Positions 32,457 to 42,904 of a stretch of 64,000 bases of DNA are shown here, one piece after another (the stretch's first letter is position 1; each line of letters begins with the position of its first letter). The stretch covers positions 1,116,001-1,180,000 of the forward strand of contig MU004190.1 in NCBI GenBank assembly GCA_010093605.1. Reading direction: 5' to 3'. Made by a program: the position numbers and the translations under genes. A model generated the notes under the pieces. The model made no database searches. It saw nothing but the letters and a program-made list of their open reading frames with translations, and had not been told where the DNA came from. Source of the stretch: Lophium mytilinum (Eukaryota; Ascomycota; Dothideomycetes; Mytilinidiales; Mytilinidiaceae).

Positions 32457-33903
32457 ATGACCTCCGCCCTCAAATCCGCCTTCTCCACCTCCCGCTCCCC
32501 CTCCCCCTCCCCCTCCACCACCGTCCCCGACCCCTCCCAAAAAGACAAATACCTCCTCCGCGTCACCGCCGGCCCGACCTACAGCCCCAGCACCCACACC
32601 CTCATACCCGTCAACACCCCCACCCCGACCCACATCTCGTCCCCCCTCATGGACGCCTGGCTCAACATCCGCATCAAAAACTACAACGGCCTCCCCACCA
32701 CCTCCCCGTCCACCTCCACCCCTTACTTCTCGCACCCCCTGCACACCGCCGACCTGCACAGCGTCGCCTACTCCTTCATCCCGAAGCGCGACATCCCCGG
32801 CCCGGACCTCGTCACCGGCTTCGATTTCGACCATAGCATTCGGGATCGGCTGCCGCCCGGGTTTAAGACGGCGATGCGGATTGTTACGACGTTGCTTGAT
32901 CCGGGGATTTATGCTGATCCGTATTCGGACGCGCCATACCTTTATGGGCCGGCGTTGTCGAGTTTTTTCGCGTTGAGGGTGGGGGAGAAGGGGGATGGCA
33001 GGGTTAATGTGGAAGAGGGGGAGGTGATTGAGGAAGGCGGGGATGGGAGCGGGGCGGGCGTGAGAGAGAGGTTAGGGGTGCCGGATACGGCGAATAAGCG
33101 GCGGAAGCACTTTTTGAAGAGGGAGAGGTTGGAGGGGTTTGTGTTTGAGGAGGGGAGGAGGTATGGGGGGGATTTTTTTAATCCGTATTTGGATTTTTCG
33201 AGTGAGTGGATTTGTGAAAGGGGTGGGAAGGGGCTAATGAGGGGTAGATTTTGCGTTGAAGCTTCCCGGGTTTTCGATTAGTGTGGTCAGGTATATTGAT
33301 GATAAGACGCATGAGTTGAGGTATGTGCTCAAGGATCGCGAGACGGGGGAAGTGGGGTTGGTGGTTATTTTTACGTTGTTGTTTGGGAAGAAGTTGGAGG
33401 AGGCGTTGGCGGCTGAGAAGGGCGAGGGTGGGGAGCAGACTGAGGAAGAAAGACCTGCGGGTAGGGAAGAGAAGGAGGTGCCTGTGACGAACGGTGTGGC
33501 CTCTGAGCCGAGAGGCGTCCTAGATGAAGAGGACGCCCAAGACAAGGATGCCAGCATGCCCAACGGTACTCTATCCGATCTCCCGATGCCGACTTCGAAA
33601 ACGGAAGAGCAGCTCGAGGACGACCGCCCGAGTAGGACGCACTCATCAGACGTCTCGGCAACACCCTCATCAGAGACATCTGAAGATTCGTCGTCGGAGA
33701 ATGTATCGTATCTGACCTCGACCCTCTATTCCGCACTCTCGTCACTAGGTTTCGGTGCAGGTACATCGAGTTCCGCATCTTCTTCTGCCAAATCGAGTAA
33801 AGAAAGCTCTCCGTCTAGACAAGCTGGTCTCAATCGCCATGTGGAGGGCATAGACGATGAGGGCATGGAGGACTATTTGAGAAGTCGGAATGCCGGTACG
33901 TAA
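32457..33903 (+). CDS. DUF1769 / UPF0590 family protein
   Basis: Two exons (32457-33201 and 33248-33903) with a 46-bp intron give 466 aa. The conserved part comprises KYLLRVTAGPTYSPSTHTLI, then NIRIKNYNGLP, SVAYSFIPKRDIPGPDLVTG, FDFDHSIRDRLPPG and, after the intron, KLPGFSISVVRYID, a pattern I recognise as the fungal DUF1769 family (S. pombe UPF0590). Family function is not established. An acidic insertion (about residues 185-205) and a long Ser/Glu-rich C-terminal tail are probably disordered. There is no signal peptide or membrane segment. The 5' part is extremely C-rich at third positions and the 3' part of exon 1 G-rich, a strand shift within the exon. Confidence 0.85.
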
Positions 33904-34294
33904 GAGTTTTGTTGGGAAAACAGATGAACGCAAGGTGTAAGTTAGAGTAAGGATGAACTTGCATTCAAGAATCGAGAAACATAGAACTAGACGAGCGAAT
34001 ACGAGCATAATGAGACAATATAAAGCGTTCCTGACAGCTCAAGATAATGAGAATGGGCCTTTATCGGTTTTCAAAGGCAATATTGAAGTACCCTTTTGGC
34101 GACGACTGAGACTCTTCATTTCGGAAATTTGGTAATCACAGCCCCAAGCTACCATGATCTATCAGGACGTATCTCGGATGGAATTAAAATTGATGTGATG
34201 AGTCGAGATGCATTTGGTTGGAAAATGGCGTATCCTCGTTAGACTAGATGAAATCCATCACGGTCTAAAACTGCTCCGGGATTTTACAGATGCT
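33904..34294. other. Intergenic, convergent 3' ends
   Basis: A short stretch between DUF1769 (+) and the first F-box-like gene (-). Nothing is seen in it. Confidence 0.4.
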
Positions 34295-35431
34295 CTACCA
34301 AGTTATCTCTTTCCACCAATCCTCAGGGATGTCACCAATGCTCCGCACAATTATCTCTGCCTTCCAATTCTCAATCATCTTCCGCGTTTTTTTGATTCGC
34401 TCGTCACTAGGCAAGACTTTGCAAGCTTCAGCATATAAAAGAGATGCATACGCTGCTTTGCGCACTGATTGCTTTTTTGGGCCAGCAGCAAACCGCATTG
34501 CCCACAAGGTGCAACGGCTGAGCGTTGAGTAGAAGTCAAGTCCGAGGGAAACCACGGATTGGCTAAACTCTGGGCCTCCGATATCGAGTAGTAACCCCCA
34601 GTCATTGCTATTCTTCAGGTTGCAGAGTTGCGCGATGGCATATCGGCAAATGTGAGCGCTTGATGTGTAGTCGTTTCCGAGAAGCTGCGTAACTGCGAGA
34701 GAGTGCTTCTGCGTGAAGTATTGATTGACATCAGCTGGAGTAGACCAGGCCAGACGTCTGATAGATTCCAGTGCGCGTTGACACAGGTCAAGGTCGACTC
34801 CGGTGATTTGTAAGTGGGGGAAGCTGTGAAGATGTGTGGTGTAAGGGCGCAGTAGTAGTTCCTGGTGTTTCCGCGGAAGTTCGGGCTCCGAGAAGATGTT
34901 GAATATGTCGAGGGAATGTTGGCAGTCCCGATAGGTTTTGTGTCCTTCGCCGAGAGCAGCGCAGAACTTGTCCAAGTCTCGATAGAGAAGCATCAGATCA
35001 TACTCTGGACTTGAATAACCGGCGTTGGACAGGTGATGGTGCATGACATATCCGTTGAATGCGGAGACGCATCGCGTAGTCCTCGTGATGATTGCTATGC
35101 GATTTACGAGTAAGAAGTTTTCCAAGTCCAAACCCTGCGAAGTGATGCGAACAAAAAGGTTGCCTTTGAGCATTACATCGTATGCTTCGCGGTAAATTGA
35201 TTTAGACACAGTCAGAATCTTGGTCTTGATAGAATGAGGAATTGTTTCAATAATCTGGGGTACAGGGTAAGGATGCTCGAAGGGTCCATGATCGGCACGA
35301 TAACTAGCGTCGCAGAGAAGGATCTTGTAGACTTCGATCCGTACTTCTGATGGCAGGTCCAAGAACCGGAAAGTTGGTGTAGGGGCCATCGTATTTGCCT
35401 TGAAGGGAGCCGGAAGCCAATTCGACATCAT
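34295..35431 (-). CDS. F-box/2EXR-like protein, copy 1 of a local paralogue pair
   Basis: A single exon encodes 378 aa; an internal ATG at 35389 would give 364 aa and starts nearer the motif. The N-terminal FRFLDLPSEVRIEVYKILLC is the degenerate F-box-like motif of many fungal proteins, predicted to bind Skp1-type adaptors or to be a derived form. The next block, VSKSIYREAYDVMLKGNLFV, is nearly shared with the gene at 37490-38833. Downstream similarity includes a MHHHLS/MHHCMY-type segment, a RDLD-FC motif, and spacing of the helical C-terminal half. No leucine-rich or WD repeats are visible, so any substrate-binding region is unidentified. A role in ubiquitin ligation is inference from the motif only. 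Confidence 0.75.
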   Translation of the reverse strand: MMSNWLPAPFKANTMAPTPTFRFLDLPSEVRIEVYKILLCDASYRADHGPFEHPYPVPQIIETIPHSIKTKILTVSKSIYREAYDVMLKGNLFVRITSQGLDLENFLLVNRIAIITRTTRCVSAFNGYVMHHHLSNAGYSSPEYDLMLLYRDLDKFCAALGEGHKTYRDCQHSLDIFNIFSEPELPRKHQELLLRPYTTHLHSFPHLQITGVDLDLCQRALESIRRLAWSTPADVNQYFTQKHSLAVTQLLGNDYTSSAHICRYAIAQLCNLKNSNDWGLLLDIGGPEFSQSVVSLGLDFYSTLSRCTLWAMRFAAGPKKQSVRKAAYASLLYAEACKVLPSDERIKKTRKMIENWKAEIIVRSIGDIPEDWWKEITW

Positions 35432-36026
35432 GGAAAGACAGGATATCGTTGTAGTGTTGCGGTGCCGAGCTGTCGAGCTCTCGAGGTGTTAGGTAGGTAT
35501 GGAGCTGTTGAGTCGTGGTATATATCATCGAGGAAGTTGGAGACGTGGCAACAGAGAACCCAGGACATCCCATGGTATATTTAGTGCGAGTCTCTGGGCC
35601 TGGATCATAGATCCTCATTCTAACCTAGGTTGGTTTACGCTACGCGACACTCACGCCCGTGGGTGTATAGCCGGCTTTGACTACCTCGTACCTTGGTACG
35701 CTATAACCAGACGGCAACGGTTAAAAGGATTGCGACGGCCGTCCAGTGCAATAAGTGCATATTCTTGATACGTACATAATGTTGTTCGAGGTAAAACACA
35801 CGCGGGTAGGCGGTTCTCCGCGTCTGGTTTAGCGTATCTTTCCTCGCTTGTGTACTTCGCAATCAGTTGGCCTCTCTCTCCAGGAGCTGCTTATTCTACT
35901 TTCTACATCCTCCACAGCGACACAACCGTCCTCGAATCTTCTATTACGTCTCGGAAAGAGCCCAAATGACCACTAATATTCCAATTTTGCCGGGAAAACC
36001 TACCAACGAATCATCAGTCCTGCAAC
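35432..36026. promoter_or_regulatory. Divergent intergenic region, F-box-like / GST
   Basis: About 0.6 kb lies between the head-to-head F-box-like (-) and GST (+) genes. The frame at 35499-35768 is not coding in character. It presumably holds both promoters. Confidence 0.4.
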
Positions 36027-36838
36027 ATGGCTTCTCAAGACATCATTTTATATGATCTGCCTAGCAAAGGGCGGTGCCACTGCTGGTCTCCGAACGCGTG
36101 GAAGACTCGACTGGCGTTGAACTATAAGGGTGAGCCAGCAGGCTGCGAGACTGAAAATGCTTTTGACGAAAATAGGGCTCGCATACAAGACCGAGTTCAC
36201 CGAATACCCAGACATTGCACCCAAGCTCGAAGCGCTTGGGCTTCCTCCAGATCCCGTTGACCACGACTACACGATTCCAGCCCTCAAGCTTGGAGACGAG
36301 TACTTCATGGACTCAATGGTAATTGCGAAGGAGCTGGAGAAGCGATATCCGACGCCTTCGCTTAATCTAGATTCCCCAAAGATCAAGCGGACGCGCGGTC
36401 TGCTAGGACCTGCTCTTGAGTCGTTGAGACCGGTAAGTATCTTCCAGTTTTTCAGGCCCTCAAACACCAATTCTGTTACAGATCTGGATGCCCAAGGTCC
36501 CGGACAGCCTGTTGCGAGAGAGGTCAGTGGAGTACTTTTACCGCACTCGCGCAGAGCGGGTGGGAATGCCGTTGGAAGAGTATGCGGAGAAGAAGGGAGG
36601 GGAGCAACGCTGGATGGAGGCTTTGATGGCTATTGATGATCTCGCCGCTTTTGTTAGTGCGACGGAAGGACCTTTCGTTGACGGCAACGATGTCTCGTAT
36701 GCCGACTTCATAATCGTTGGGGCTATGTTCTTCATCAAGCGTATTGATGAAAAAGACTTTGAAAGGCTGCTGGAAAACGCAAAACCGGTGCTTCAACAAC
36801 TTGAGGCTTGCGCTCAGTGGTTCAAGCAGGATGACTGA
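36027..36838 (+). CDS. Glutathione S-transferase-like protein
   Basis: Three exons (36027-36129, 36176-36432, 36482-36838) give 238 aa. The N-terminal thioredoxin-like half reads ILYDLPSK, then CWSPNAWKTRLALNYKGL across the first intron, with TIPALKLGDEYFMDSMVIA as the cis-Pro and Ser/Asp glutathione-binding region. The C-terminal half is all-alpha (DDLAAFVSATEGPFVDGNDV, then YADFIIVGAMFFIKRID). The SPNAWK motif resembles fungal GSTs of the beta-etherase/UstS-like group rather than classical Ure2 types. It would conjugate glutathione or act as a lyase or isomerase in secondary metabolism or detoxification. It sits between two paralogous F-box-like genes. Confidence 0.85.
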
Positions 36839-37489
36839 ATAGCGGTATGATGTGTAGATTTGTCTTTAAAAAAGTGAACTGCTGACGTTTCGAGTCCGGG
36901 GTGCCTTCGTATCTAAATCACGTGATAGGAGGGTAGAATTGATATAAGTGCTTCCTTGGAGGATTCAAACGCTGAACCTTGTAGCTTCAGGATAGCAACG
37001 TAGGATTTGACGAGAAAGCTAACAAGAGAGTAGTAAGAAACGAGACACTAGGCTACATGGACGTCAATCTGTCTGCACTCAACTACCCTGTCTTGTGATA
37101 CTTCAACATGATGTCGATAATCCATAGGTACCAGTCTTTTAAAGTGAAAGACGATGCGTTTAAGGCGACTTAGGAAGTATACGGATTGATCGAAATTATC
37201 AAAACTCTAGTGGTCTCATTCTTCAGAGTGTGTTGGAATCGCCATTACCCTTGTAAAAGGAGGAAGAAGGTGGACGCGGACTTATGATGAAGCAATATAT
37301 GTGAGGGCTAGAGCATGAACATTTGTGATATCACCCGCGCAACATCATAGAGCTACAGTATCGAAGCAGAGTGTGTCGGCAGATCATCATGGCTCCCGGG
37401 GAACCTTATTCCTAAAAAACCAATAATTTAGTTCTAAGCTTTTACTGATCTGTAATCTGGTGATTCTCCATACCTGTTCTGAACGCCGT
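36839..37489. other. Intergenic, convergent 3' ends
   Basis: This stretch separates GST (+) and the second F-box-like gene (-). It is somewhat AT-rich. No gene or repeat is supported. Confidence 0.4.
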
Positions 37490-38833
37490 CTAATTCTGCA
37501 CCCACTCTTGTCTCCCGCGAGTCTCGTCAGATATCTTTACGTCAGCACTAGTTTGCTCATTGTATCTCGTCTCCAGCACGCTAATCTGACCCCAACAGGC
37601 TTTCCAAAACAAACTGTATCGGTCTTGCCATTCGCGGAGGCGTTGTTTCATCCTGTAAGTTTCGTCGGGCGAAGAATCTCTACTGAATGCGCGAACAACC
37701 TTACATTGTATTGACATCAGAGACCGGTATTTGGAACTCCTATGAAGGTGCGCATATAGTCGGATATTGAAGTAGTTGTTGTCGACCTTGAGAAGAGCTT
37801 CCTTGACAAAATTCACATCCAAGGCCAACACACTTTGCAAGGCCGAGTCGCAGACTGAAAAGGCGCAGGATTCAAATCGTCGTTGAAACTCGGGACCTCC
37901 GTCAGCGAGTAAAGCATCCCAATTTTTGCTTTGCCGAAGGCAGATCATGCTGGCAGCGAGGTCTGCGCCGAACATAGCTACTTTCTCTATCGGCAGGTTT
38001 TTCATCTTATCTATGGCGCGTAGACACCATTCAATTGCTAAAGCGGAAGTTGTGAAGGTAAAGGTAATAGAAGCTAGCGCTCTTCGCCAAAGTGCGTGGT
38101 CCAGTGAGCCGCTAATCTGAAAGCGCGGAAACCCATGTAACGATCTGTTGACGTATGGTTTCAAAAGACGTTCTTGAAACTTGGTAGTGAGGGCGTGCGA
38201 GGCTGAGGAACGGTCGAACAAGTTGAGAACATGCTCGCACTTATCCGTGAAAAACGATTTCGAGAAGTTGGCTTTGGCAAGTGAGTCGCAGAATATATCC
38301 AGGTCGCGGTGGAGGACCATAAATTCCGAGACTGAATCTGATGCGTCGTCTACATACATGCAGTGATGCATCGCATACCCTTTGAAAGCGAGGATATGTT
38401 CTCGGTCCATTGTGATCACTGGGACGTTTATCAGAACTACGGGGTTAACTTGTGTACCATTATATGTAATTCGCACAAAAAGATTCTCTTTCAGCATCAC
38501 ATCATAGGCTTCGTGATAAACCTGTTTTGATACCCTCAGGATTTGAGTTTCGACTGAATGCCTGACTTTTCGAGCGTTGCGAGGAAATTTGCTATCGTGG
38601 CTCCCTTTTGGGAAGTGCACCCTTTCGGTGAAGGAAAACCATAGTTTCTCCGGACGGTCATGAGGTTTGAAGGTGCATAAGAGGTTCTTAAAAATCTCGT
38701 TTCGGATCTCAGGTGGTAGGTCGAGGAATCGAAATGTGTCTATGTGAGATTGTGCTGGTTGCATGCGTAGAACTGAAATTGGATCGACAAATCTGGGCGG
38801 AGAGCTGGCCTGGTTGTGTAGAGATCGTCGCAT
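37490..38833 (-). CDS. F-box/2EXR-like protein, copy 2 of a local paralogue pair
   Basis: A single exon encodes 447 aa; an internal ATG at 38764 would give 424 aa. The motif FRFLDLPPEIRNEIFKNLLC near residue 34 parallels the gene at 34295-35431, as do VSKQVYHEAYDVMLKENLFV, an AFKGYAMHH segment and an HRDLDIFCDSLA segment. Compared with copy 1 it has an insertion after the F-box-like motif and a longer C-terminus. Divergence is considerable, so the duplication is not recent. It has no other recognisable domain. The two copies have the same orientation with a GST between them, consistent with tandem duplication followed by insertion or with a three-gene ancestral block. Confidence 0.75.
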   Translation of the reverse strand: MRRSLHNQASSPPRFVDPISVLRMQPAQSHIDTFRFLDLPPEIRNEIFKNLLCTFKPHDRPEKLWFSFTERVHFPKGSHDSKFPRNARKVRHSVETQILRVSKQVYHEAYDVMLKENLFVRITYNGTQVNPVVLINVPVITMDREHILAFKGYAMHHCMYVDDASDSVSEFMVLHRDLDIFCDSLAKANFSKSFFTDKCEHVLNLFDRSSASHALTTKFQERLLKPYVNRSLHGFPRFQISGSLDHALWRRALASITFTFTTSALAIEWCLRAIDKMKNLPIEKVAMFGADLAASMICLRQSKNWDALLADGGPEFQRRFESCAFSVCDSALQSVLALDVNFVKEALLKVDNNYFNIRLYAHLHRSSKYRSLMSIQCKVVRAFSRDSSPDETYRMKQRLREWQDRYSLFWKACWGQISVLETRYNEQTSADVKISDETRGRQEWVQN

Positions 38834-39325
38834 TGGAGGAAATCCAGCATAGAGAGCGGTGGATGCGAATCGGTGCGTAGATGAGAGGGCGGAGGCGTGA
38901 CGCGGGACGCTTGTAATACGGTGCAGCTCCTTATGTCATGAGCGGTAGACGGGCTTTGGATTTCAATCGATATAGAGTCGGCGATCCGGGTTTTGAGCTG
39001 TGAACGATGCCGTGCGGTGGGTGGTGAACAGATGTGACATGGATGGAGATTTCGGCTGACTAACACCCAGGCTAAATGCATGTGGTCGACACTCGTGTTA
39101 AACTACGACAAAACAAAACCAGGACTTTGACTGTCAGGATTAGATAGGATGGTACTATGGATCTGATAATTCGATAGAAACTGGCTTTGATACACGTGCA
39201 ACAATTCTACTTCACAAGATAGTAGAATTCACACCTAGTCGACCAGTAGTATTTCGCTATGTTGCGTACTCAATATGTCGCAGCGGAATGTTGATAGTTG
39301 CAATCTATGGTATCATGTTATGGCC
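38834..39325. other. Intergenic
   Basis: This is the promoter side of the second F-box-like gene and the 3' side of NSE2. Nothing is recognised. Confidence 0.4.
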
Positions 39326-40730
39326 TCATTCCTCCTCCGTCTCATCACTATCATCACTACCCCCGAGGTCCAACACGATTGAACTTTGTGGTGGTTCTTG
39401 CTCAGGCATCCTGCTCCTAGCCCTTGATGCTAAACTTGTACTTGCTTGTGCCGGGTGGACTGGATTCGATACGAGTGACTCTGCACGTTGCATCGAGGAG
39501 CCTGAAGGCCGGTCGGTCGCGTCAACGTCGTCTTCGTCGTCTGATGCTTGATCTTTTGCTTTCCGCAGGCGTTCGATCATGCGGAGAAGAACGGGATTGA
39601 CCTTGAGGTCTGCTGCAGAGAGCATCTACAAGAATGGCAATTAGAGTGGGAACCTTTTCAGTGCACCTTGAGCTACTTGCCTTGTCACATCCAGACACTG
39701 GGCATTGAACCACCTTCTGTCCTGTACCCATTCTTGCACCGCTGCTATTGATCATTCCCATGATTGCTTCTCTCTCAAAGCTATGTGGGCATTTGCTGCT
39801 AGACACAGGATCCTTGAATTCCCTAAGTGTGAGCGGGCATTTTGTACTGATACTGTCCTTCGCTATCATGACATCGTCGTCATCGTCATCTCCAGCAGTA
39901 GCACCCACTGTGACCCCAAGCGCGGGTTCACCTCTTTCGGTGAACCAAGTAGAGGCATGTGGAAGAAGAATGTCTCCGCCTGGGTGCTGAGCGTCATGAA
40001 CAATCTGACGAAATCCGATGTATGAGTTGTTCTCGGCATAGCGTGCTGAATTCGATGCCACTTGCCACCTATCCTTCTTCTCTTGCAGCCTGTTCTTGAA
40101 CAGCTTGCTTGGCCCGGTGATCTCAATGCCCTCCATATTTAGCGGCGTTGGGCCCGGGCTATCATACTCTTCCTCGTCCTCCATGTCCTCATCCTCGTCA
40201 TCTTCGCCGGATCCTCCAGCCCTGCCACTCCTCCTACCCTGCCGCCTATGCTGGCTCCTCTGGGTCAACTGGGTCTGGCTCTCAGCCTGTGTCAGCCGCA
40301 GCGCATTCTGCCTCAGATACTGAACGCCCTCCTCCATATCTTCCACAATGACCTTCCCGTCAATGGCCTTGCGCATAGCCGCCTCCATCTTTTTCGTCAT
40401 GCCGTCGACAGTCTCTTTCATCTGTTCCAATTCCTCATCTGTGTCCTCTTCGTCCAATCCTTTCCTTGCGCGACGCGCTTTCCGCTGTGTAGCTTGCTCC
40501 TGTCGCGTGTATAGAACGTCATTCACCTCGCCTGCGCCTTTGGGAATCAAGGTTTCGATTTTGGCGTAGTGGCCTTTCAATTTGGCCAATGAGTTGTTGT
40601 AGGCGAGGGTAGCGAGGGCTTGCTGTGCGCTCATGGAGAGGGGATGCGAGGGCTGTTGGTAGGGCGGGAGGGTGGTAGCGGCAGAGGGAGCGCCTGACGG
40701 GCGGCCTGATTGGCGTTGACGAGATGACAT
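39326..40730 (-). CDS. NSE2: SMC5/6 complex SUMO E3 ligase Nse2/Mms21
   Basis: Two exons (40730-39681 and 39625-39326) give 449 aa. The intron starts GCAAGT rather than GT and ends TAG; only this GC-AG choice keeps the frame and joins the conserved CPVSGCDK to MLSAADLKVNP. The SP-RING spans STKCPLTLREFKDPVSSSKC, PHSFEREAIMGMI and the joined segment, with the expected Cys/His set. Nse2 binds the Smc5 coiled-coil arm through its helical N-terminus, here about residues 35-165 with acidic and basic coiled stretches (QMKETVDGMTKKMEAAMRKA), and promotes SUMO attachment during DNA repair in the nucleus. Acidic linkers (DEDMEDEEEYD) and an acidic tail (SDDSDETEEE) flank the domain. The tail is longer than in yeast. 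Confidence 0.9.
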
Positions 40731-41663
40731 TTTGTCGAGTACCTTTCTAAGAGGAGTTGGAGGGTTGGACGGAGTATTGCTGTGGTCAAGACGAAGGGTG
40801 GGGTGGATGAAATCTTGGGAGACGCGAACAAAACACGCTAATTCGGTCTCACGTGATCAATTATCACCATACACTGTTTTCCGCATGTGAAATGTGAGAA
40901 CAGCGAATTTTCACTTTCAAATTCGCTTAGTTGTTCCTAGCAACGAAAGGTTAATCCATCGTGGCACTGAGAAAGCATTGGAGGCATCATCCTCTATAGT
41001 TCTAGGACTAGCTGAGTCCAATTCCCTCGAGCATTTCCCAAATTCATTCCCTGTCAGCCCTCCATCCCCACGCATCACCTGGGAATGGCCCCCAATTTGA
41101 ACTCCGGCCACCCATACAGGCAGAACTAGGGACACCCCGCGGGGCATAGCAGATCAGATCCTTCTCAGTGAAATAGCACAGCCACAAAGACGTTGTGACG
41201 TTGGATCCAAAGAGACTTCATGCCGCTCTTGCTAATATTAGGCAACATGGCGGGTTCCCGATAAGTATCCTTGAAAACTATGCCACAGTGGAAGAAGTCC
41301 GCGGTCATCATCACTTACACCTTCGTTCTTAGGATGCCGGAGTGGCACTCTTTGCTTCCAACGCTCAGAACATAAAGCCAACGGATACGAGACAAGAGAC
41401 TAAACTTGCAGCATGCATCCGATCGTCTTCCCTTCTTGGGCCGCCCTGCATCTAGATGGTGGCACTCTGTCAGTACAACCTTGTCCCATACTATGGGCCC
41501 ATGTAGGTGGGGTAGTGGTGCCCCTTGTTTCGCAAGTCTATCCCCGAGATATATCTGTATAGATAGCTCCATAGTGCAGCTATTTTGCAATTGATCAGTA
41601 CACCCTCTTCATATCTTCCACGATCTTCAAATTGAGCAACTTTCAAACTCTTTCCGTTCCACG
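40731..41663. promoter_or_regulatory. Divergent intergenic region, NSE2 / SABATH
   Basis: About 0.9 kb lies between head-to-head genes. A TCACGTGA palindrome centred near 40852 lies about 120 bp from the NSE2 start. Frames at 40894-41100 and 41315-41594 are not coding in character. Confidence 0.4.
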
Positions 41664-42752
41664 ATGGCTGAGAATGAGGTCGTCATGCGAGGTGATGGGA
41701 ACTATAACAAAAACTCCTCTCTCCAACAAGTCGCCGTCCTCCCGGCCCTCTCACTCCTGCCTTCCCTCGCTACACACAACACCTCCGTAATCGTAGACTA
41801 CGGCTGTTCCCAAGGCAGTAGTTCCATCATCCCCCTCAAAGCCCTCCTCGCCACCATCCCCTCCGGTTCCAGCGTCGAGCTCATCTTCAACGACCGCCCA
41901 GAGAACGACTTCACAACCCTTAGCCGCACTATCAAAGACCGCGAAACCGACTTGAACCGCAATGGCGAGCTCCTCGCTTTCCCGTCCATGGTCCCGGTCA
42001 GCTACTTCAACCAGATTGTCCCTGACAATACCGTCGATGTCGGCATGGCCTGGTCCACACTCAACTACCTCGAAACGCAGCTGCCGCTCGCGCCAACCGC
42101 CGACCTACGCGAGATGGCACAACTGCGTGCTAGCCGTAATGTCAAGCAAGGCCACGCCGATCTCGTGAAAGTGCTCACGTTACGCGCGAAAGAGAGCAAA
42201 AAAGGCGGTGTCTTCATTGCCGGTACGAGCGCCCGGCCGAGCGGCGAAGGCTCGCATATCGCGAGTATCATTATAGGGCTTATGATGGGGCCGATTGGTG
42301 CGATGGTGGCGGCCGGGCGGATGACGCCGCAGAATATCATGGCGATGGATCCGCCGGCGCATGAGCGGGCGATTGAGGAGGTTCAAGGAGTGTTTGAGGA
42401 GGTCAAAGAGCTCTGGACTGTGGAGAGCTGCTTTGAGAAGACGATTGTGCATCCGGCGTATGAATGGTTGGTGGAGGAGCTGAAAAAGGATGATGGGAGT
42501 GGGAAGGAGGGTTTGAGGCGGGAGTTTGCGACGAGGATTGTGGATTGGATACTTGCTGCTTTTGCAGGCTTCTTTGTGAAGGCGTTGAGATCGGGGGATG
42601 AGAAGAGCAGCGATGATGTGACTGTGATGTCGGAGCGAGAGGAAGGAATACTTGAGGACCTGAGGCAGGGGATGATTAAGAGGGTTCTTGAGGATGACAA
42701 GGATAATATCTGGCAAGTAGCTTACATCTACTTCAAGTTGGTAAGGAAGTAG
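41664..42752 (+). CDS. SABATH-type carboxyl methyltransferase
   Basis: A single exon encodes 362 aa. The family start (MRGDGNYNKNSSLQQVAV) precedes the SAM-binding motif I (VIVDYGCSQGSSSIIPL), the acidic NDRPENDF loop, and the VDVGMAWSTLNYLE segment typical of salicylate/jasmonate/indole-3-acetate methyltransferases. It would move a methyl group from S-adenosylmethionine to a small carboxylic acid, giving a volatile ester; the substrate cannot be read from sequence. Length matches plant enzymes (about 360 aa). It is cytosolic, with no signal peptide. The 5' two-thirds are C-rich at third positions, switching to G-rich from about 42240, as in several other genes in this window. Confidence 0.85.
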   Translation: MAENEVVMRGDGNYNKNSSLQQVAVLPALSLLPSLATHNTSVIVDYGCSQGSSSIIPLKALLATIPSGSSVELIFNDRPENDFTTLSRTIKDRETDLNRNGELLAFPSMVPVSYFNQIVPDNTVDVGMAWSTLNYLETQLPLAPTADLREMAQLRASRNVKQGHADLVKVLTLRAKESKKGGVFIAGTSARPSGEGSHIASIIIGLMMGPIGAMVAAGRMTPQNIMAMDPPAHERAIEEVQGVFEEVKELWTVESCFEKTIVHPAYEWLVEELKKDDGSGKEGLRREFATRIVDWILAAFAGFFVKALRSGDEKSSDDVTVMSEREEGILEDLRQGMIKRVLEDDKDNIWQVAYIYFKLVRK

Positions 42753-42904
42753 AACGTTGCGGCTCTTACACATTAGGCGAAATATAAGGGTTTTGAAGGA
42801 AGATCGGACAGGCTTTTAATTCGTCCCAATACTGTACATTTGTCGATATGATACATACAGAGATCACAATTCATGGGCCCAATGTACAGCCATGCCTCTT
42901 GCAT

